Assembly: GCA_964528085.1 (NCBI GenBank)
Contig: CAZGRE010000024.1
Location: 1 to 19,423 of the forward strand
Reading direction: 5' to 3'
Length of the DNA: 19,423 nucleotides
DNA from: B2-G16 sp964528085
GTDB taxonomy: Bacteria; Bipolaricaulota; Bipolaricaulia; UBA7950; UBA9294
Shown here: positions 1 through 8,357 of the stretch, in pieces
Position numbering within the stretch: the stretch's first letter is position 1
Layout of the letters: each line of letters opens with the position of its first letter
The notes under the pieces: model-generated
Seen by the model: the letters and a program-made list of their open reading frames with translations, nothing else
What the model was told of the DNA's origin: nothing
The model's database searches: none
Made by a program: the position numbers and the translations under genes

Positions 1-771
1 GATGAACGCGGCGTGCGTATCGCGGTCGACTAACCCGAGCATGTCGAGGACGGTCTCCCCGGTGATCGGGCTTTCCCCGTGGCTGATCGCCTGCTCGAGG
101 ATGACGAGGGCATCGCGCATCCCGCCGTTCGCCCGCCTGGCGATGATCGAGAGCGCATCCTCGTTCAGTTCCACCCCCTCTGACTCCGCCACCCGCTTTA
201 GGTGCTCGGCGATCCTCCCGGCCGGGATCCTCCGGAACTCGAACGCCTGGCAGCGTGAGACGATCGTCCGCGGGACCTTGTGCGGCTCGGTCGTGGCGAA
301 GACGAAGACGGCGTGAGGGGGGGGCTCCTCGAGCGTCTTCAGGAGGGCGTTGAACGCCTCGTTCGTCAGCATGTGGACCTCATCGATGATGTAGACCTTC
401 CTCTTAAGCTCCGTGGGGGCGAAGTTCACCTCCTCGCGGAGCCTCCGGATGTGGTCAATCCCCCGGTTCGAGGCCCCGTCGATCTCGATGATGTCGAGGG
501 ATCGATTGGCGATTATCGCCGTGCAGACCGGACACTCGTTGCACGGCTCGCCGTCCTCCCTCTGCGGGCAGTTTATGGCGCGGGCGAGGATGCGAGCGAC
601 CGAGGTCTTTCCTATCCCCCTCTCACCGGCGAACAGGTATGCATGGGCCACCTCGTTCGAAGCGACGGCGTTCCGGAGCGTCTTCACGATCTCCTCCTGG
701 CCTACGACCTCGGAGAACCGCTGCGGACGCCACCTACGGTAGAGGGCTAGATGGGCGGGCTTTTCGCTCAC
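1..771 (-). CDS. dnaX: DNA polymerase III subunit gamma/tau, N-terminal part (runs off window)
   Basis: DnaX is the AAA+ clamp-loader subunit of the replicative polymerase; it loads the sliding clamp and tethers core polymerases. The first 257 codons are visible and the frame continues past the left edge. It opens with the family's YRRWRPQRFSEVVGQ segment. Then come a Walker A (GERGIGKT, about residues 43-50), a Cx8Cx2Cx2C zinc module (CPQREDGEPCNECPVC), a Walker B DEVHML, and the sensor-1 stretch ATTEPHKVPRTIVSRCQ. The chosen start is GTG at 771-769, since the next residues lead straight into the conserved N-terminus and an AAGGAAG Shine-Dalgarno lies 10 nt upstream. That site abuts the 3' end of tRNA-Pro, so the two are probably co-transcribed. 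A run of eight C residues (minus strand) near 317-324 keeps frame. Identification is very secure; the tau-specific C-terminus and any programmed frameshift are outside the window. Confidence 0.96.
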   Translation of the reverse strand, partial: MSEKPAHLALYRRWRPQRFSEVVGQEEIVKTLRNAVASNEVAHAYLFAGERGIGKTSVARILARAINCPQREDGEPCNECPVCTAIIANRSLDIIEIDGASNRGIDHIRRLREEVNFAPTELKRKVYIIDEVHMLTNEAFNALLKTLEEPPPHAVFVFATTEPHKVPRTIVSRCQAFEFRRIPAGRIAEHLKRVAESEGVELNEDALSIIARRANGGMRDALVILEQAISHGESPITGETVLDMLGLVDRDTHAAFI

Positions 772-787
772 GTTCTGACCACTTCCT

Positions 788-864
788 TGGTCGGGGAGAC
801 TGGATTCGAACCAGCGACTTCCTGCTCCCAAAGCAGGCGCGCTACCAGGCTGCGCCACTCCCCG
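788..864 (-). tRNA. tRNA-Pro (anticodon UGG)
   Basis: A complete 77-nt cloverleaf reads on the minus strand. It has a 7-bp acceptor stem CGGGGAG/CTCCCCG, a D stem GCGC/GCGC with a GG-containing loop, and an anticodon stem CCTGC/GCAGG. The loop is TTTGGGA, so the anticodon is TGG followed by G37, as is usual for proline tRNAs. The T arm carries TTCGAAT, the discriminator is A, and CCA is encoded. C1:G72 and A73 match bacterial tRNA-Pro. It lies 39 nt after the stop of the double-VWA gene and 16 nt before the dnaX start. Confidence 0.97.
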
Positions 865-878
865 AAGACGCAAACGCG

Positions 879-907
879 ATTATAGATACGGTCTTTCCTC
901 CGATCAA
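879..907 (-). promoter_or_regulatory. Sigma70-type promoter for tRNA-Pro (and probably dnaX)
   Basis: The minus strand has TTGATC (907-902), a 17-nt spacer, and a perfect TATAAT (884-879). The -10 box ends 14 nt before the tRNA 5' end, so transcription would start about 7 nt ahead of the mature tRNA. The -35 box overlaps the TGA stop of the preceding VWA gene. The perfect -10 in GC-rich DNA, exact 17-nt spacing and position at a tRNA make this convincing. It was identified by eye, with no expression data. Confidence 0.8.
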
Positions 908-3393
908 TCACGCCGTCGAACGCCCGGCCATCTGCGCACCACAAGCTCGATGAGATAGATCGCAAGAGCGGCGGCCAAAAGGTAGGGGAAGAGCGGTATC
1001 AGACGGCGGGTCTCCCCTCCCTCGAGCGACGGGAGGGCCTCGTCCTCGAGGAGGAGCCTCCCACCGGTCATCGCGGCGACCCGTTTCAGCCGCTCTCTGT
1101 CTATTCCGATCTTACGATATTCGGGGGGGTAGGGGACGGTGAACGGGAATATCCCACTCCGCCCGGTCGTACGATCGGCGAGGCGGATCGCGTGCCCTCC
1201 CTCGACCGGTGTGGGGAATTCCCCGCGGTAGAGGCCGGGGGCGACCTGGGGGACGGGGAAGGCATCACCCTCGGGGACGAGCTTCGCTTGAAGGTCGAGA
1301 AAATCGGCGAACCGGCCCGTTTCATCGCGGGCATCGACCACGAGGGAGCTCGTCGGATCCCCGATCGATACGCTTCCAACGAGGCCGGCGCTCGCCATCG
1401 TGAGGGGCTCCGTCTCCTTCAGCATCAGCTCGAACAGCCGGCTCATATCCGGCGAATCGAGCCACTTATCCGACCATCTACCGGCAAGATCCGTGTTCAG
1501 GACGGAGACGCTCCCCAGCCCGACGTGCCAGGTGGAAAACAGCGGATCATCCCCCGCCGAAAGGAGGACCCTCGCCCCGGCGCGCGGGTAGGTACGGACG
1601 TATCCGTCTAGAGGTGGGAGGGCTCCCAGCCCGGCTGAACCGATGAGAGGGCCGCTCACCTCGACCTCGCCGATCACGAACCGGCTCCGGCTGAGCCGCT
1701 CCGTCACCTGCATCGTCAGCTGGGGGAGCTTCATGAAGTCGACGACGTGATACAACGTCCCATGACCAGCGTCGGTCAGTCCCCGGAGGAGCTCAAGGTT
1801 CGGGTACTCACCGAGAGCGATCGCCGACAGGGCCACGCCCGATCCGGCAAGCCGGGAGAATAGACCGGGGTAGTCCCGCTCCTCGCTCGTCGTCCTCCCG
1901 TCCGAGATTAGGATGATGTACTTCGAACGGGCATCAGCGGTCTCGAGCCGGTCGAGGGCAGCGACGATGGGATAGTAGATGTCCGTCCCCCCGTCTGCGC
2001 GCAGGTTCCGCAGTGCACCGTAGATACCGGTCCCATCCCCGACCGGGGAGAGTGGGATCAGCCATCGGAAGGCCTCGTTGAACGCCACGACCCCGGCGAG
2101 GGCGTCGGGAGGGAGGAGGGTGATGCTCGCCGCGGCCGCATCGCGGAGTATCCTGATCTTCGCCACCTGATGGGTGAGCGCGCTCATGCTCGACGAGCGA
2201 TCGAGGAGGTAGACGACGGCGAGGCTCGGTCGCTCCGCCTCCTCAGGGACGAGCGAGGAGACCGGAAGGAGGGGGTCGATCTTCGTCTCGGCGAACCCGC
2301 GGACCTCCTCCTCCCCTTGGATGACGAGGAGCCCGCCGCCGAGGTCCTTCACGAACCGCTCGATCCGTCTCGACTCCCCACCGGTCAGGGAATCGAGGGG
2401 GAAGCCGGTAAGGATGAGCTGCCGGTAAGGGGCGAGCCCAGCAAGGGAGGGGAGGTTCGCGGTACGGGTGTAGGTGAGGCCGACGGCGTCGAGGAGAACG
2501 GGGAGCGACGAGCGCTCGTCACGCGTCAGGAGGAGGACCTCGGGCCTGTCGGTCGTATGGACGAGGAGGGAGAGTGAGTCGTTCTCCGGGATCGGGTCAT
2601 CCTCCCCCTTGACGATCGCCCGATAGGGATACGCCCCGAGCTGCAGGAGGCGATCGGTGAAGGAGGCGGTCGTCCTCCCGGGCGGTACGGTCATATCGCG
2701 AGAGGCAACGAGCCGATCCCCCCGGTAGAGGGCGATCGTCACGCTTGATGTCTGAGGCGCATCTATTGCGAGCCTGAGCGAGAACGGCCGGCCGATCCCG
2801 ACCTCTCCCGGGCCGCTGAAATCGACGAGGGATACGTCGGTCGGAAGATCATCCCCAATCGGGAGGACGGATATCGGAACACCGGCGAGCTGCGCCTCCC
2901 CGATCGCGATATCGACGTCGTCCGAGAAATGCCCGTCCGACATGAGGACGATCTCACCAGGCTCGTCGTCCGGAAGGAGGGAGAGGGAGAGAGCGACCCC
3001 TGCGACGATATTCGTCGCATCCGCCGGGAGCGGCAACGAGAGGGATCCGGCGATCGGCCGGGCGAACCCGGAGAGGATCCGCGAATCACGGGCAAACCCG
3101 ACCACCGCGGCGCGAAATCCCGGGTTTTCTGCGACCAGTTTCTCCATCCGCGCGTAGATGTCGATATCCCGCTCGGTCCGCTCTACGCTCGCCGAACGGT
3201 CGACGAGGAGGATCAGATCGATCTGCGGATGCCCGAGCCTCACCCCGAGCCCGGCACAGGCGAGGATGAGAAGGGTGAGCGCCGTCAGCCTGAGGAGGGG
3301 GATCGGTCGCCCGCGGGATCGCGCGATCAGCCACCCGAGGATCCAGATCAGGGGGATCGCGATGAGGAGGAATGGGAAAGAGACCGAGATCAT
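904..3393 (-). CDS. Membrane protein with two VWA domains and a glutamine-amidotransferase-like middle
   Basis: This 829-aa protein is probably anchored in the cytoplasmic membrane. Two N-terminal membrane segments (about residues 5-24 and 31-51) are followed by a first VWA domain with a complete MIDAS: D65-R-S67-A-S69, T127 in ADATN, and D153 in MSDG. Residues about 285-380 resemble the non-catalytic amidotransferase-like fold common in such proteins (LILTGFPLDSL, GGGLLVIQG). A second VWA follows, also complete: D398-R-S400-S-S402, T470 in GGTD, and D498 in ISDG. A membrane helix near the C-terminus (about 798-820) ends in an Arg-rich tail. The start is ATG 3393, overlapping the upstream stop by ATGA; the reading frame is open further upstream, but that part lies inside the preceding gene. 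It is the last gene of the MoxR operon. Similar proteins accompany MoxR/DUF58 genes in many phyla; their substrates are not known. Confidence 0.88.
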   Translation of the reverse strand: MISVSFPFLLIAIPLIWILGWLIARSRGRPIPLLRLTALTLLILACAGLGVRLGHPQIDLILLVDRSASVERTERDIDIYARMEKLVAENPGFRAAVVGFARDSRILSGFARPIAGSLSLPLPADATNIVAGVALSLSLLPDDEPGEIVLMSDGHFSDDVDIAIGEAQLAGVPISVLPIGDDLPTDVSLVDFSGPGEVGIGRPFSLRLAIDAPQTSSVTIALYRGDRLVASRDMTVPPGRTTASFTDRLLQLGAYPYRAIVKGEDDPIPENDSLSLLVHTTDRPEVLLLTRDERSSLPVLLDAVGLTYTRTANLPSLAGLAPYRQLILTGFPLDSLTGGESRRIERFVKDLGGGLLVIQGEEEVRGFAETKIDPLLPVSSLVPEEAERPSLAVVYLLDRSSSMSALTHQVAKIRILRDAAAASITLLPPDALAGVVAFNEAFRWLIPLSPVGDGTGIYGALRNLRADGGTDIYYPIVAALDRLETADARSKYIILISDGRTTSEERDYPGLFSRLAGSGVALSAIALGEYPNLELLRGLTDAGHGTLYHVVDFMKLPQLTMQVTERLSRSRFVIGEVEVSGPLIGSAGLGALPPLDGYVRTYPRAGARVLLSAGDDPLFSTWHVGLGSVSVLNTDLAGRWSDKWLDSPDMSRLFELMLKETEPLTMASAGLVGSVSIGDPTSSLVVDARDETGRFADFLDLQAKLVPEGDAFPVPQVAPGLYRGEFPTPVEGGHAIRLADRTTGRSGIFPFTVPYPPEYRKIGIDRERLKRVAAMTGGRLLLEDEALPSLEGGETRRLIPLFPYLLAAALAIYLIELVVRRWPGVRRRD

Positions 3394-5162
3394 CCGTTCC
3401 TCCCGCGGGCCGGGCGGACCCCGGCGTAGACGAGCCACTCGATCGCGAGGAGGATCGCAGCGATACCGGAGAATAGGGGCCAAATGGGATGGAGCGACCC
3501 TCCCTCCCGCCCCGCTGGCGGGGTGCCCTCACGGTCGCCGGTGACGGCGGCGGGAGGGGCCGATTCGCTCAGGGGAACGTTCACCCCGATCGGATAGGTC
3601 CCCCTCCCCGTGATCAGCCGATACTCCCCCGGAGCATCTGGGAAGAACGCGCTCTGTCCGGGAATGAGCGGGAGGGGGTGGCCGTCCGGCGCGAGGACGG
3701 AATCGACCGGCTCTCCTCCCTGCCGGAGCGGGATCCCTTCGCCGACGAGGGCCCAATCGAAGCTCAACGGGAGGGGGAGGCGGACGAGCCGATGGAGGAG
3801 GTTTCGGATGAGTATCGGGAAATCGACGGTGATCGGGAGGTTCGTATCCCTAAGGCTGGAGGCGATGAACCAGATCGATCTATCCTCCTCCGGGAACTCG
3901 ACGAGGAACGGCCTCCCCCCCGCCGTGAGGATGACCTCTCCCGAGGCGATGAAATCGAGATAAGGGACCGACCAGACGCGAAGATCGCCGGGGTCAACAC
4001 CGGCGACAAGGGGGTGATCCGGGGCGAGGGAGAGGATATCCCCCCCTTCCCCGTCCGCTCCGAGCCTGACTATCCCGGGCATCTCCGCGTGGACGAGGAG
4101 GACGTCACCCTCCTTGATCGGCGGGGATTCGCCATCGTAGACGACCGTCAGATCGGCCGGCTCACCCTCACCGACAAACCTGATCGGGACGGTGGCGTTG
4201 AGGGCGGCGATGAGGTAACGGTCGGCCGGTCCGACCCAGCGGACGGATAGCTCGATCGGTCTTGCGATCGAGAAGTAGCGGACATCGTCCAAAGGAAAGT
4301 CGTCCGGAGGGGCGATGGAAGCGGTGAACGACGTCCGACGCGAGGCAGGGAACGGGACCACATAGTCCGCGGAAGATCCGGCGGGGAGGAATACGGGTAG
4401 GCTGACAGAATCCCTTCCGTTGCTGACCGTCAGGGTCAGCTGCTGATCCTCCCCTGTATGGTCCGCCAGCCTGACGAACGCGTCGACCCCGCCTGCAGGG
4501 TCATCCCGCACGGCGAACCGGGTGATCTCCCTGTTCCTTCCGGAGCCGACGACGACCGTCTCGAGAAACGGGGGCGGATCGGGGAACGCCCGGTCGGAGA
4601 AGAGGACCACCCTGTCGAACCGATCCTCCCCCCCTGCCGCAGCGATGATCCGAATCAGCTCCTCCCGGGCGGCATCCCCGTAAAAGGAGGGCGAGGAGAG
4701 GAAGAGGGTCTCCATCGCCTCACCCCGTGGCCGGTCTATCCCGGAGAGGATGACCGGATGAGAGGAGAGGCCTATCACCGCGACCTCCGCCCTCGGCTCC
4801 TCGGCCAACAACCCGCTCGCCCGTTCGACGGCGAGCTCGTAGCTCGTCTTCCCCTCCGCCCTCGTCCGCATGCTCGCGCTCGTATCGAGGAGGATCGCGA
4901 TCCTCGGCCCGGATCCGCCGCGCCACGACGGCTGTGCGAGGGCGATGACGAGGGCGAGGAGGGCGAGGATCTGAAGGACGAGCAACGGATCGATCAGAAG
5001 CCTGATCCGCACCGCCCGCCTCCCCCTCTCGCCGGGTAGCCCCTCCCATAGGGAGAGGGTCGCCACCTCCTTCCGCCTGATCCGCGTCCGGAAGAGGGAG
5101 AGGAGGAGGATCAGGGCCGAGAGGGACCCGAGGTAGAGAAGACCGGGGTGGAGGAACGTCAC
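3390..5162 (-). CDS. BatA-like VWA-domain membrane protein
   Basis: This 590-aa protein has an N-terminus typical of the double-transmembrane BatA family: FLHPGLLYLGSL with membrane segments at about 4-24 and 58-77, and a basic loop between them. The VWA domain begins at residue 89 with D93-T-S95-A-S97. The position that usually reads GGTD reads FYGDAA here, so the MIDAS threonine is missing, although a later FSD aspartate is kept. The central and C-terminal parts have a beta-rich region and a possible amidotransferase-like domain (LAPDHPLVAGVDP). A final membrane helix lies at about 560-583. The start is GTG 5162, which overlaps the DUF58 stop as GTGA. Its order after MoxR and DUF58 matches known aerotolerance-type (Bat) and related operons. 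A scaffold or assembly role at the membrane is inferred from the family. Confidence 0.87.
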   Translation of the reverse strand: MTFLHPGLLYLGSLSALILLLSLFRTRIRRKEVATLSLWEGLPGERGRRAVRIRLLIDPLLVLQILALLALVIALAQPSWRGGSGPRIAILLDTSASMRTRAEGKTSYELAVERASGLLAEEPRAEVAVIGLSSHPVILSGIDRPRGEAMETLFLSSPSFYGDAAREELIRIIAAAGGEDRFDRVVLFSDRAFPDPPPFLETVVVGSGRNREITRFAVRDDPAGGVDAFVRLADHTGEDQQLTLTVSNGRDSVSLPVFLPAGSSADYVVPFPASRRTSFTASIAPPDDFPLDDVRYFSIARPIELSVRWVGPADRYLIAALNATVPIRFVGEGEPADLTVVYDGESPPIKEGDVLLVHAEMPGIVRLGADGEGGDILSLAPDHPLVAGVDPGDLRVWSVPYLDFIASGEVILTAGGRPFLVEFPEEDRSIWFIASSLRDTNLPITVDFPILIRNLLHRLVRLPLPLSFDWALVGEGIPLRQGGEPVDSVLAPDGHPLPLIPGQSAFFPDAPGEYRLITGRGTYPIGVNVPLSESAPPAAVTGDREGTPPAGREGGSLHPIWPLFSGIAAILLAIEWLVYAGVRPARGRNG

Positions 5163-6037
5163 TCGATCACCCCTCCCCTTCTCAGGTCCTCGTGGATCAG
5201 CCGCTCGATCGGCCGGTCGGTCGAGGCGAGGAAGTAGGGGATCCTCCGCTCGAACAGGACCCGCTTCAGCCTTGCAAGGTGCTCGGTCAACCTCCGCTCG
5301 TAGGAGGTGATCGTCGATCTCCCGACGGTCAGCCTGATCCGCCTGTTCGTCTCAACGTCTATCAGCTGCATCCTCCCCGAGTCGGTCGGGTGGAGCTCAT
5401 CCGGGGCGAGGACCTGGATCGCGACCGGTTCGTGCCCGCGATGGAGTAGGCGGTCGAGCCCCTCCTCGTATCCGTACGGACTCAGGAAGTCGCTGATCAG
5501 AAAGACGAGCCCACCCTCGCGCGTATGCGAACAGAATTCCATCGAGGCGCGATCAATCGAGGTCTTCCCTCCAGGTTCGAGCCTGGCGAGGGCGGAGAGG
5601 ATCCGGGACATCTGTATCATCCCGTGATGCGGTGGGATCGACCGGCCGAGCCGGTCGGTGAACGGGTAGAGGCCGACACGGTCGAGGCTCCGCAGCCCAA
5701 GATAGGCGAGGGCGGCGGCGAGGCGGACCGCATAGGCGGCCTTCCTCGACGTACCGAGCCGCATCGACGAGCTCAAGTCGAGGAGGATGTAGACCGGGAG
5801 GTCGCTCTCGCGGGTGAACCGCTTGACGAGGATCCGGTCCAACCGGCCGTAGACGTTCCAATCTACGTAACGGAAGTCGTCGCCGAGGGTGTACGGCCGA
5901 TAGTCGGCGAACTCGAGGCTCATCCCGGCGCGGGGGGAGGGGTGAGCCCCGAAGATATGCCCTTTCCCCTTCCGCCTTGCGATGAACCTCAGGTTCCCGA
6001 GCTTGCTGAGGAACGCCTCGTCGATCAGCCGCTCCAT
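5159..6037 (-). CDS. DUF58 family protein (VWA-like, MoxR partner)
   Basis: This 292-aa protein carries the DUF58 signature at residues 38-73: GMSLEFADYRPYTLGDD, then RYVDWNVYGR and VKRFTRE. A VWA-type fold follows with D87-L-S89-S-S91, a threonine in GGKTSID, and an aspartate in ISDF, so the metal site looks complete. No membrane segment is apparent, so it is likely cytosolic or membrane-associated through its partners. The length is usual for the family. The start codon is ATG 6037 and shares one base with the MoxR stop (TGATG), implying translational coupling. DUF58 proteins are almost always encoded directly after a MoxR ATPase, as here. The molecular role is unknown beyond being a presumed adaptor or client of MoxR. 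Confidence 0.93.
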   Translation of the reverse strand: MERLIDEAFLSKLGNLRFIARRKGKGHIFGAHPSPRAGMSLEFADYRPYTLGDDFRYVDWNVYGRLDRILVKRFTRESDLPVYILLDLSSSMRLGTSRKAAYAVRLAAALAYLGLRSLDRVGLYPFTDRLGRSIPPHHGMIQMSRILSALARLEPGGKTSIDRASMEFCSHTREGGLVFLISDFLSPYGYEEGLDRLLHRGHEPVAIQVLAPDELHPTDSGRMQLIDVETNRRIRLTVGRSTITSYERRLTEHLARLKRVLFERRIPYFLASTDRPIERLIHEDLRRGGVIE

Positions 6038-7020
6038 CAGAGGATAGGGACCCGCTCCCAGACACCGGCGAGGAGGTCGGGGACTTTGATCCCCTCGGCC
6101 TCGCCGCGGAAGTTGAGGATCACCCGGTGGGCGAGCGCAGGGTAGAAGACGGCCTCGATGTCCGCCGGTCGGACATTCGCCTCCCCTGAGAGGAACGCAT
6201 GCGCCTTCGCCCCCATAACCATGGCGATCGCCGCACGGGGGCTGGCTCCGTACTCCACGTACTCGCGGACCTTCTCCGGCGCGTACTCGCTCTCCGGATG
6301 GGTGGCGAGGACGAGCCGGCCGATGTAGTCGCGAAGCCCGGCGGCGATCGGTATCGCCCGGACGACCCGCCGGGCGGTGAGGACGTCACGGGCGGAGGCG
6401 ACCGGCTCCGGGAGGACGATTCCCTCCCCGTCCGTATTCCTGGTCGTGATCTCGATCAGATCGTGAAGACCGGGGAAGGGGACGCTCGCCTTGAGGAGGA
6501 ATCGATCGACCTGCGCCTCGGGAAGGGGGTACGTCCCCTCCATCTCGATCGGGTTCTGCGTGGCGAGGACGATATACGGCTCTTCGAGGGTGTAGGTGTT
6601 CGATCCGACCGTGACCGTCCTCTCCTCCATCGCCTCGAGGAGGGCGGACTGCGTCTTCGGGGTCGCCCGGTTCACCTCATCGGCAAGGACGATGTTAGCG
6701 AATATCGGGCCGGGAGCGAACCTGAACCGTCGCCGCCCGTCCTCCTCGGTGATGATGTCCGTCCCCACGATGTCGGCCGGCATCAGATCAGGGGTGAATT
6801 GGATCCGGGAGAAGCGGAGGCCAAGGGCGGCCGCCAGCGTCCTGATCAACAGGGTCTTCCCCAGGCCGGGGACCCCCTCGAGGAGGACGTTCCCCCGACA
6901 GAGAAGGCCGATCAGAACGGCGTCGATCACCGTCTCATGCCCGACCATCACCGTCGCGATCGCACTTCTCAGCCGCTCAAACGTGGCGTACGCCTCATCG
7001 ATTTCCGTATCGGTGATCAT
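6037..7020 (-). CDS. MoxR-family AAA+ ATPase
   Basis: This 327-aa protein is a MoxR-type AAA+ chaperone. It shows Walker A GVPGLGKT (49-56), FTPDLMPADIVGTDI (75-90), Walker B VLADEVNRA (111-119), ALLEAMEER, sensor 1 ATQNP (153-157), and EGTYPLPEAQVDRFL before the lid domain. Length and motif order are those of the family. MoxR ATPases are thought to use ATP to insert metals into, or remodel, VWA-domain partners; three such partners follow in the same operon. The start is ATG 7020, overlapping the preceding stop as ATGA. The client complex cannot be read from the sequence. Identification is very secure; assignment to a MoxR subfamily is not attempted. Confidence 0.96.
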   Translation of the reverse strand: MITDTEIDEAYATFERLRSAIATVMVGHETVIDAVLIGLLCRGNVLLEGVPGLGKTLLIRTLAAALGLRFSRIQFTPDLMPADIVGTDIITEEDGRRRFRFAPGPIFANIVLADEVNRATPKTQSALLEAMEERTVTVGSNTYTLEEPYIVLATQNPIEMEGTYPLPEAQVDRFLLKASVPFPGLHDLIEITTRNTDGEGIVLPEPVASARDVLTARRVVRAIPIAAGLRDYIGRLVLATHPESEYAPEKVREYVEYGASPRAAIAMVMGAKAHAFLSGEANVRPADIEAVFYPALAHRVILNFRGEAEGIKVPDLLAGVWERVPIL

Positions 7021-8357
7021 TCTCCTCCTTCCGTGATCGTCTCGAAATAATCCCTGACCGCCTCGACTGCACCCGGAGGGAGGGAGCGCTCGCTCAATAT
7101 CGAATCGATCCTCTCGAAGCTGACGGACGCCTTCCCGATCGATCCCTCCCCATCCCCGTACTCGATCGGGACCCCAGCGGTGAGGAGAAGCTCGATCTTC
7201 CCCTCCTCGCCAACGATCCCGGGGACCGGAGCGGTGAGGAAGTCACCTTCCCCTGGAGGGGGAGGGGCTCCCACCTCCGTCGGCTCCTCCGCCGGTCTCC
7301 CGCTCCCAGGAGGAAGCCCTTCCCCATCGGGGGAAGCGGATGGGATCCCGCTTTCCCCCTCCGACTCCGGGATCCCGACCGTTCGACCGGAGCTACCCCC
7401 TGCCGCCCCCGGTTCGGATCCGGTTGCCGCCCCGTCGGAACCCCCAACGGATGCGGCCGATCTGGATAGCTGCGCGGCTGCAGCAGCGACCTCGGCCGGG
7501 GAGGCGGCGGCGAGGAGCTCGCCGATCCCCTCGGCAAGCGCAAGGGGAGCCGCTGGGATCGCCCTGGAAAGCTCCGCGCGCTCGGCCTCGGTGAGGAGCC
7601 CTCCCTCTGTGCTCAGCCTCTCCTCAATCCGCGCCAACAGCCGGCTCAATTCTCCCTCGGCCGGTGCGCTCGTTCCGGAGAGGAGTAAGGGAGGGATACG
7701 AAGCTCGGATAGGAGATCGGAGAACGTGTACCCCCCCTCCCGATCCGGTGGTGCCAGGGCCTCCGCCCCTTCCGCGAGTGGAGGGGTCCTATCATCCCCT
7801 CCCTCCGTCGCGGTGATCGGCGTCCCCTCTACGTCCGCGCTCGCTGCAGCGAGGGGGAGACCCTCCGCCCGGAAGGCCGATCCGGCTGGGTAGAGGGAGA
7901 GGATCCCCCCGGCGATGAAAAACCCGATCCCAACGGCCAGGGAAGCGATCGCTCGGCGGGGGATTGGAAGCCCGCTCTTCCAGCGATCGATATGCGAAGG
8001 GAGGGCGGCCTCGATCCGCCGACGGATCGCATCGCTCCCGGTCCTCCTCAGCTCGTACAGCGAGCTGAGCCTCGCCTCAAGGCCGAGGGAGAGGTCGAGG
8101 CGGAGGAGGAGGCCGGCCGGATCGATCCGTCGGCGATAAAAGACGAGGGAGGCAAGAGCGCTGGCGAGGAGAGGGACGAGCATCCTTAGGAGGATGAGTG
8201 CAATCGGGATCGGCCGACCGGCTAGATGGGCGAGGATGGAAAACGAAAGATGGAGAGAGCCAAGCGTCAAAAGGACGATCCCCGCCGCCCGCCCGCCCGC
8301 GATCAGCCGGGCCCTCCTCTCCACAGAACGGACGAAATCGGAAAAATCGCGGATCAT
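7017..8357 (-). CDS. Membrane protein with long disordered Gly/Pro/Ser/Glu linker (MoxR operon)
   Basis: This 446-aa protein is not one I recognise by name. Two hydrophobic helices at about residues 22-46 and 50-74 and a third at about 137-157 place the N-terminus in the membrane. A helical region with Glu/Ala-rich stretches lies between about 230 and 300. A low-complexity segment rich in Gly, Ser, Pro and Glu then runs to about residue 375 and is surely disordered. A short conserved-looking C-terminal domain ends in LPPGAVEAVRDYFETI, a pattern I associate with otherwise uncharacterised proteins of MoxR/VWA operons. The start is ATG 8357, overlapping the upstream stop as ATGA; the frame is open upstream, but that sequence belongs to the previous gene. 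A role as a membrane tether or scaffold for MoxR/VWA is inference from context only. Confidence 0.8.
   Translation of the reverse strand: MIRDFSDFVRSVERRARLIAGGRAAGIVLLTLGSLHLSFSILAHLAGRPIPIALILLRMLVPLLASALASLVFYRRRIDPAGLLLRLDLSLGLEARLSSLYELRRTGSDAIRRRIEAALPSHIDRWKSGLPIPRRAIASLAVGIGFFIAGGILSLYPAGSAFRAEGLPLAAASADVEGTPITATEGGDDRTPPLAEGAEALAPPDREGGYTFSDLLSELRIPPLLLSGTSAPAEGELSRLLARIEERLSTEGGLLTEAERAELSRAIPAAPLALAEGIGELLAAASPAEVAAAAAQLSRSAASVGGSDGAATGSEPGAAGGSSGRTVGIPESEGESGIPSASPDGEGLPPGSGRPAEEPTEVGAPPPPGEGDFLTAPVPGIVGEEGKIELLLTAGVPIEYGDGEGSIGKASVSFERIDSILSERSLPPGAVEAVRDYFETITEGGE

Noticed and set aside
310..330. Apparent frameshift in dnaX at a C homopolymer
   Set aside because: Counting eight C residues restores the frame: EEPPPHAVFVFATTE follows the family pattern without interruption.
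6199..7050. Plus-strand open frame opposite moxR
   Set aside because: No ribosome-binding site or family features, and it is fully covered by a clear AAA+ gene on the other strand.
7180..7460. Possible tandem repeats or a CRISPR-like pattern in the low-complexity stretch
   Set aside because: The sequence codes for a Gly/Pro/Ser/Glu-rich linker with no regular repeat unit.
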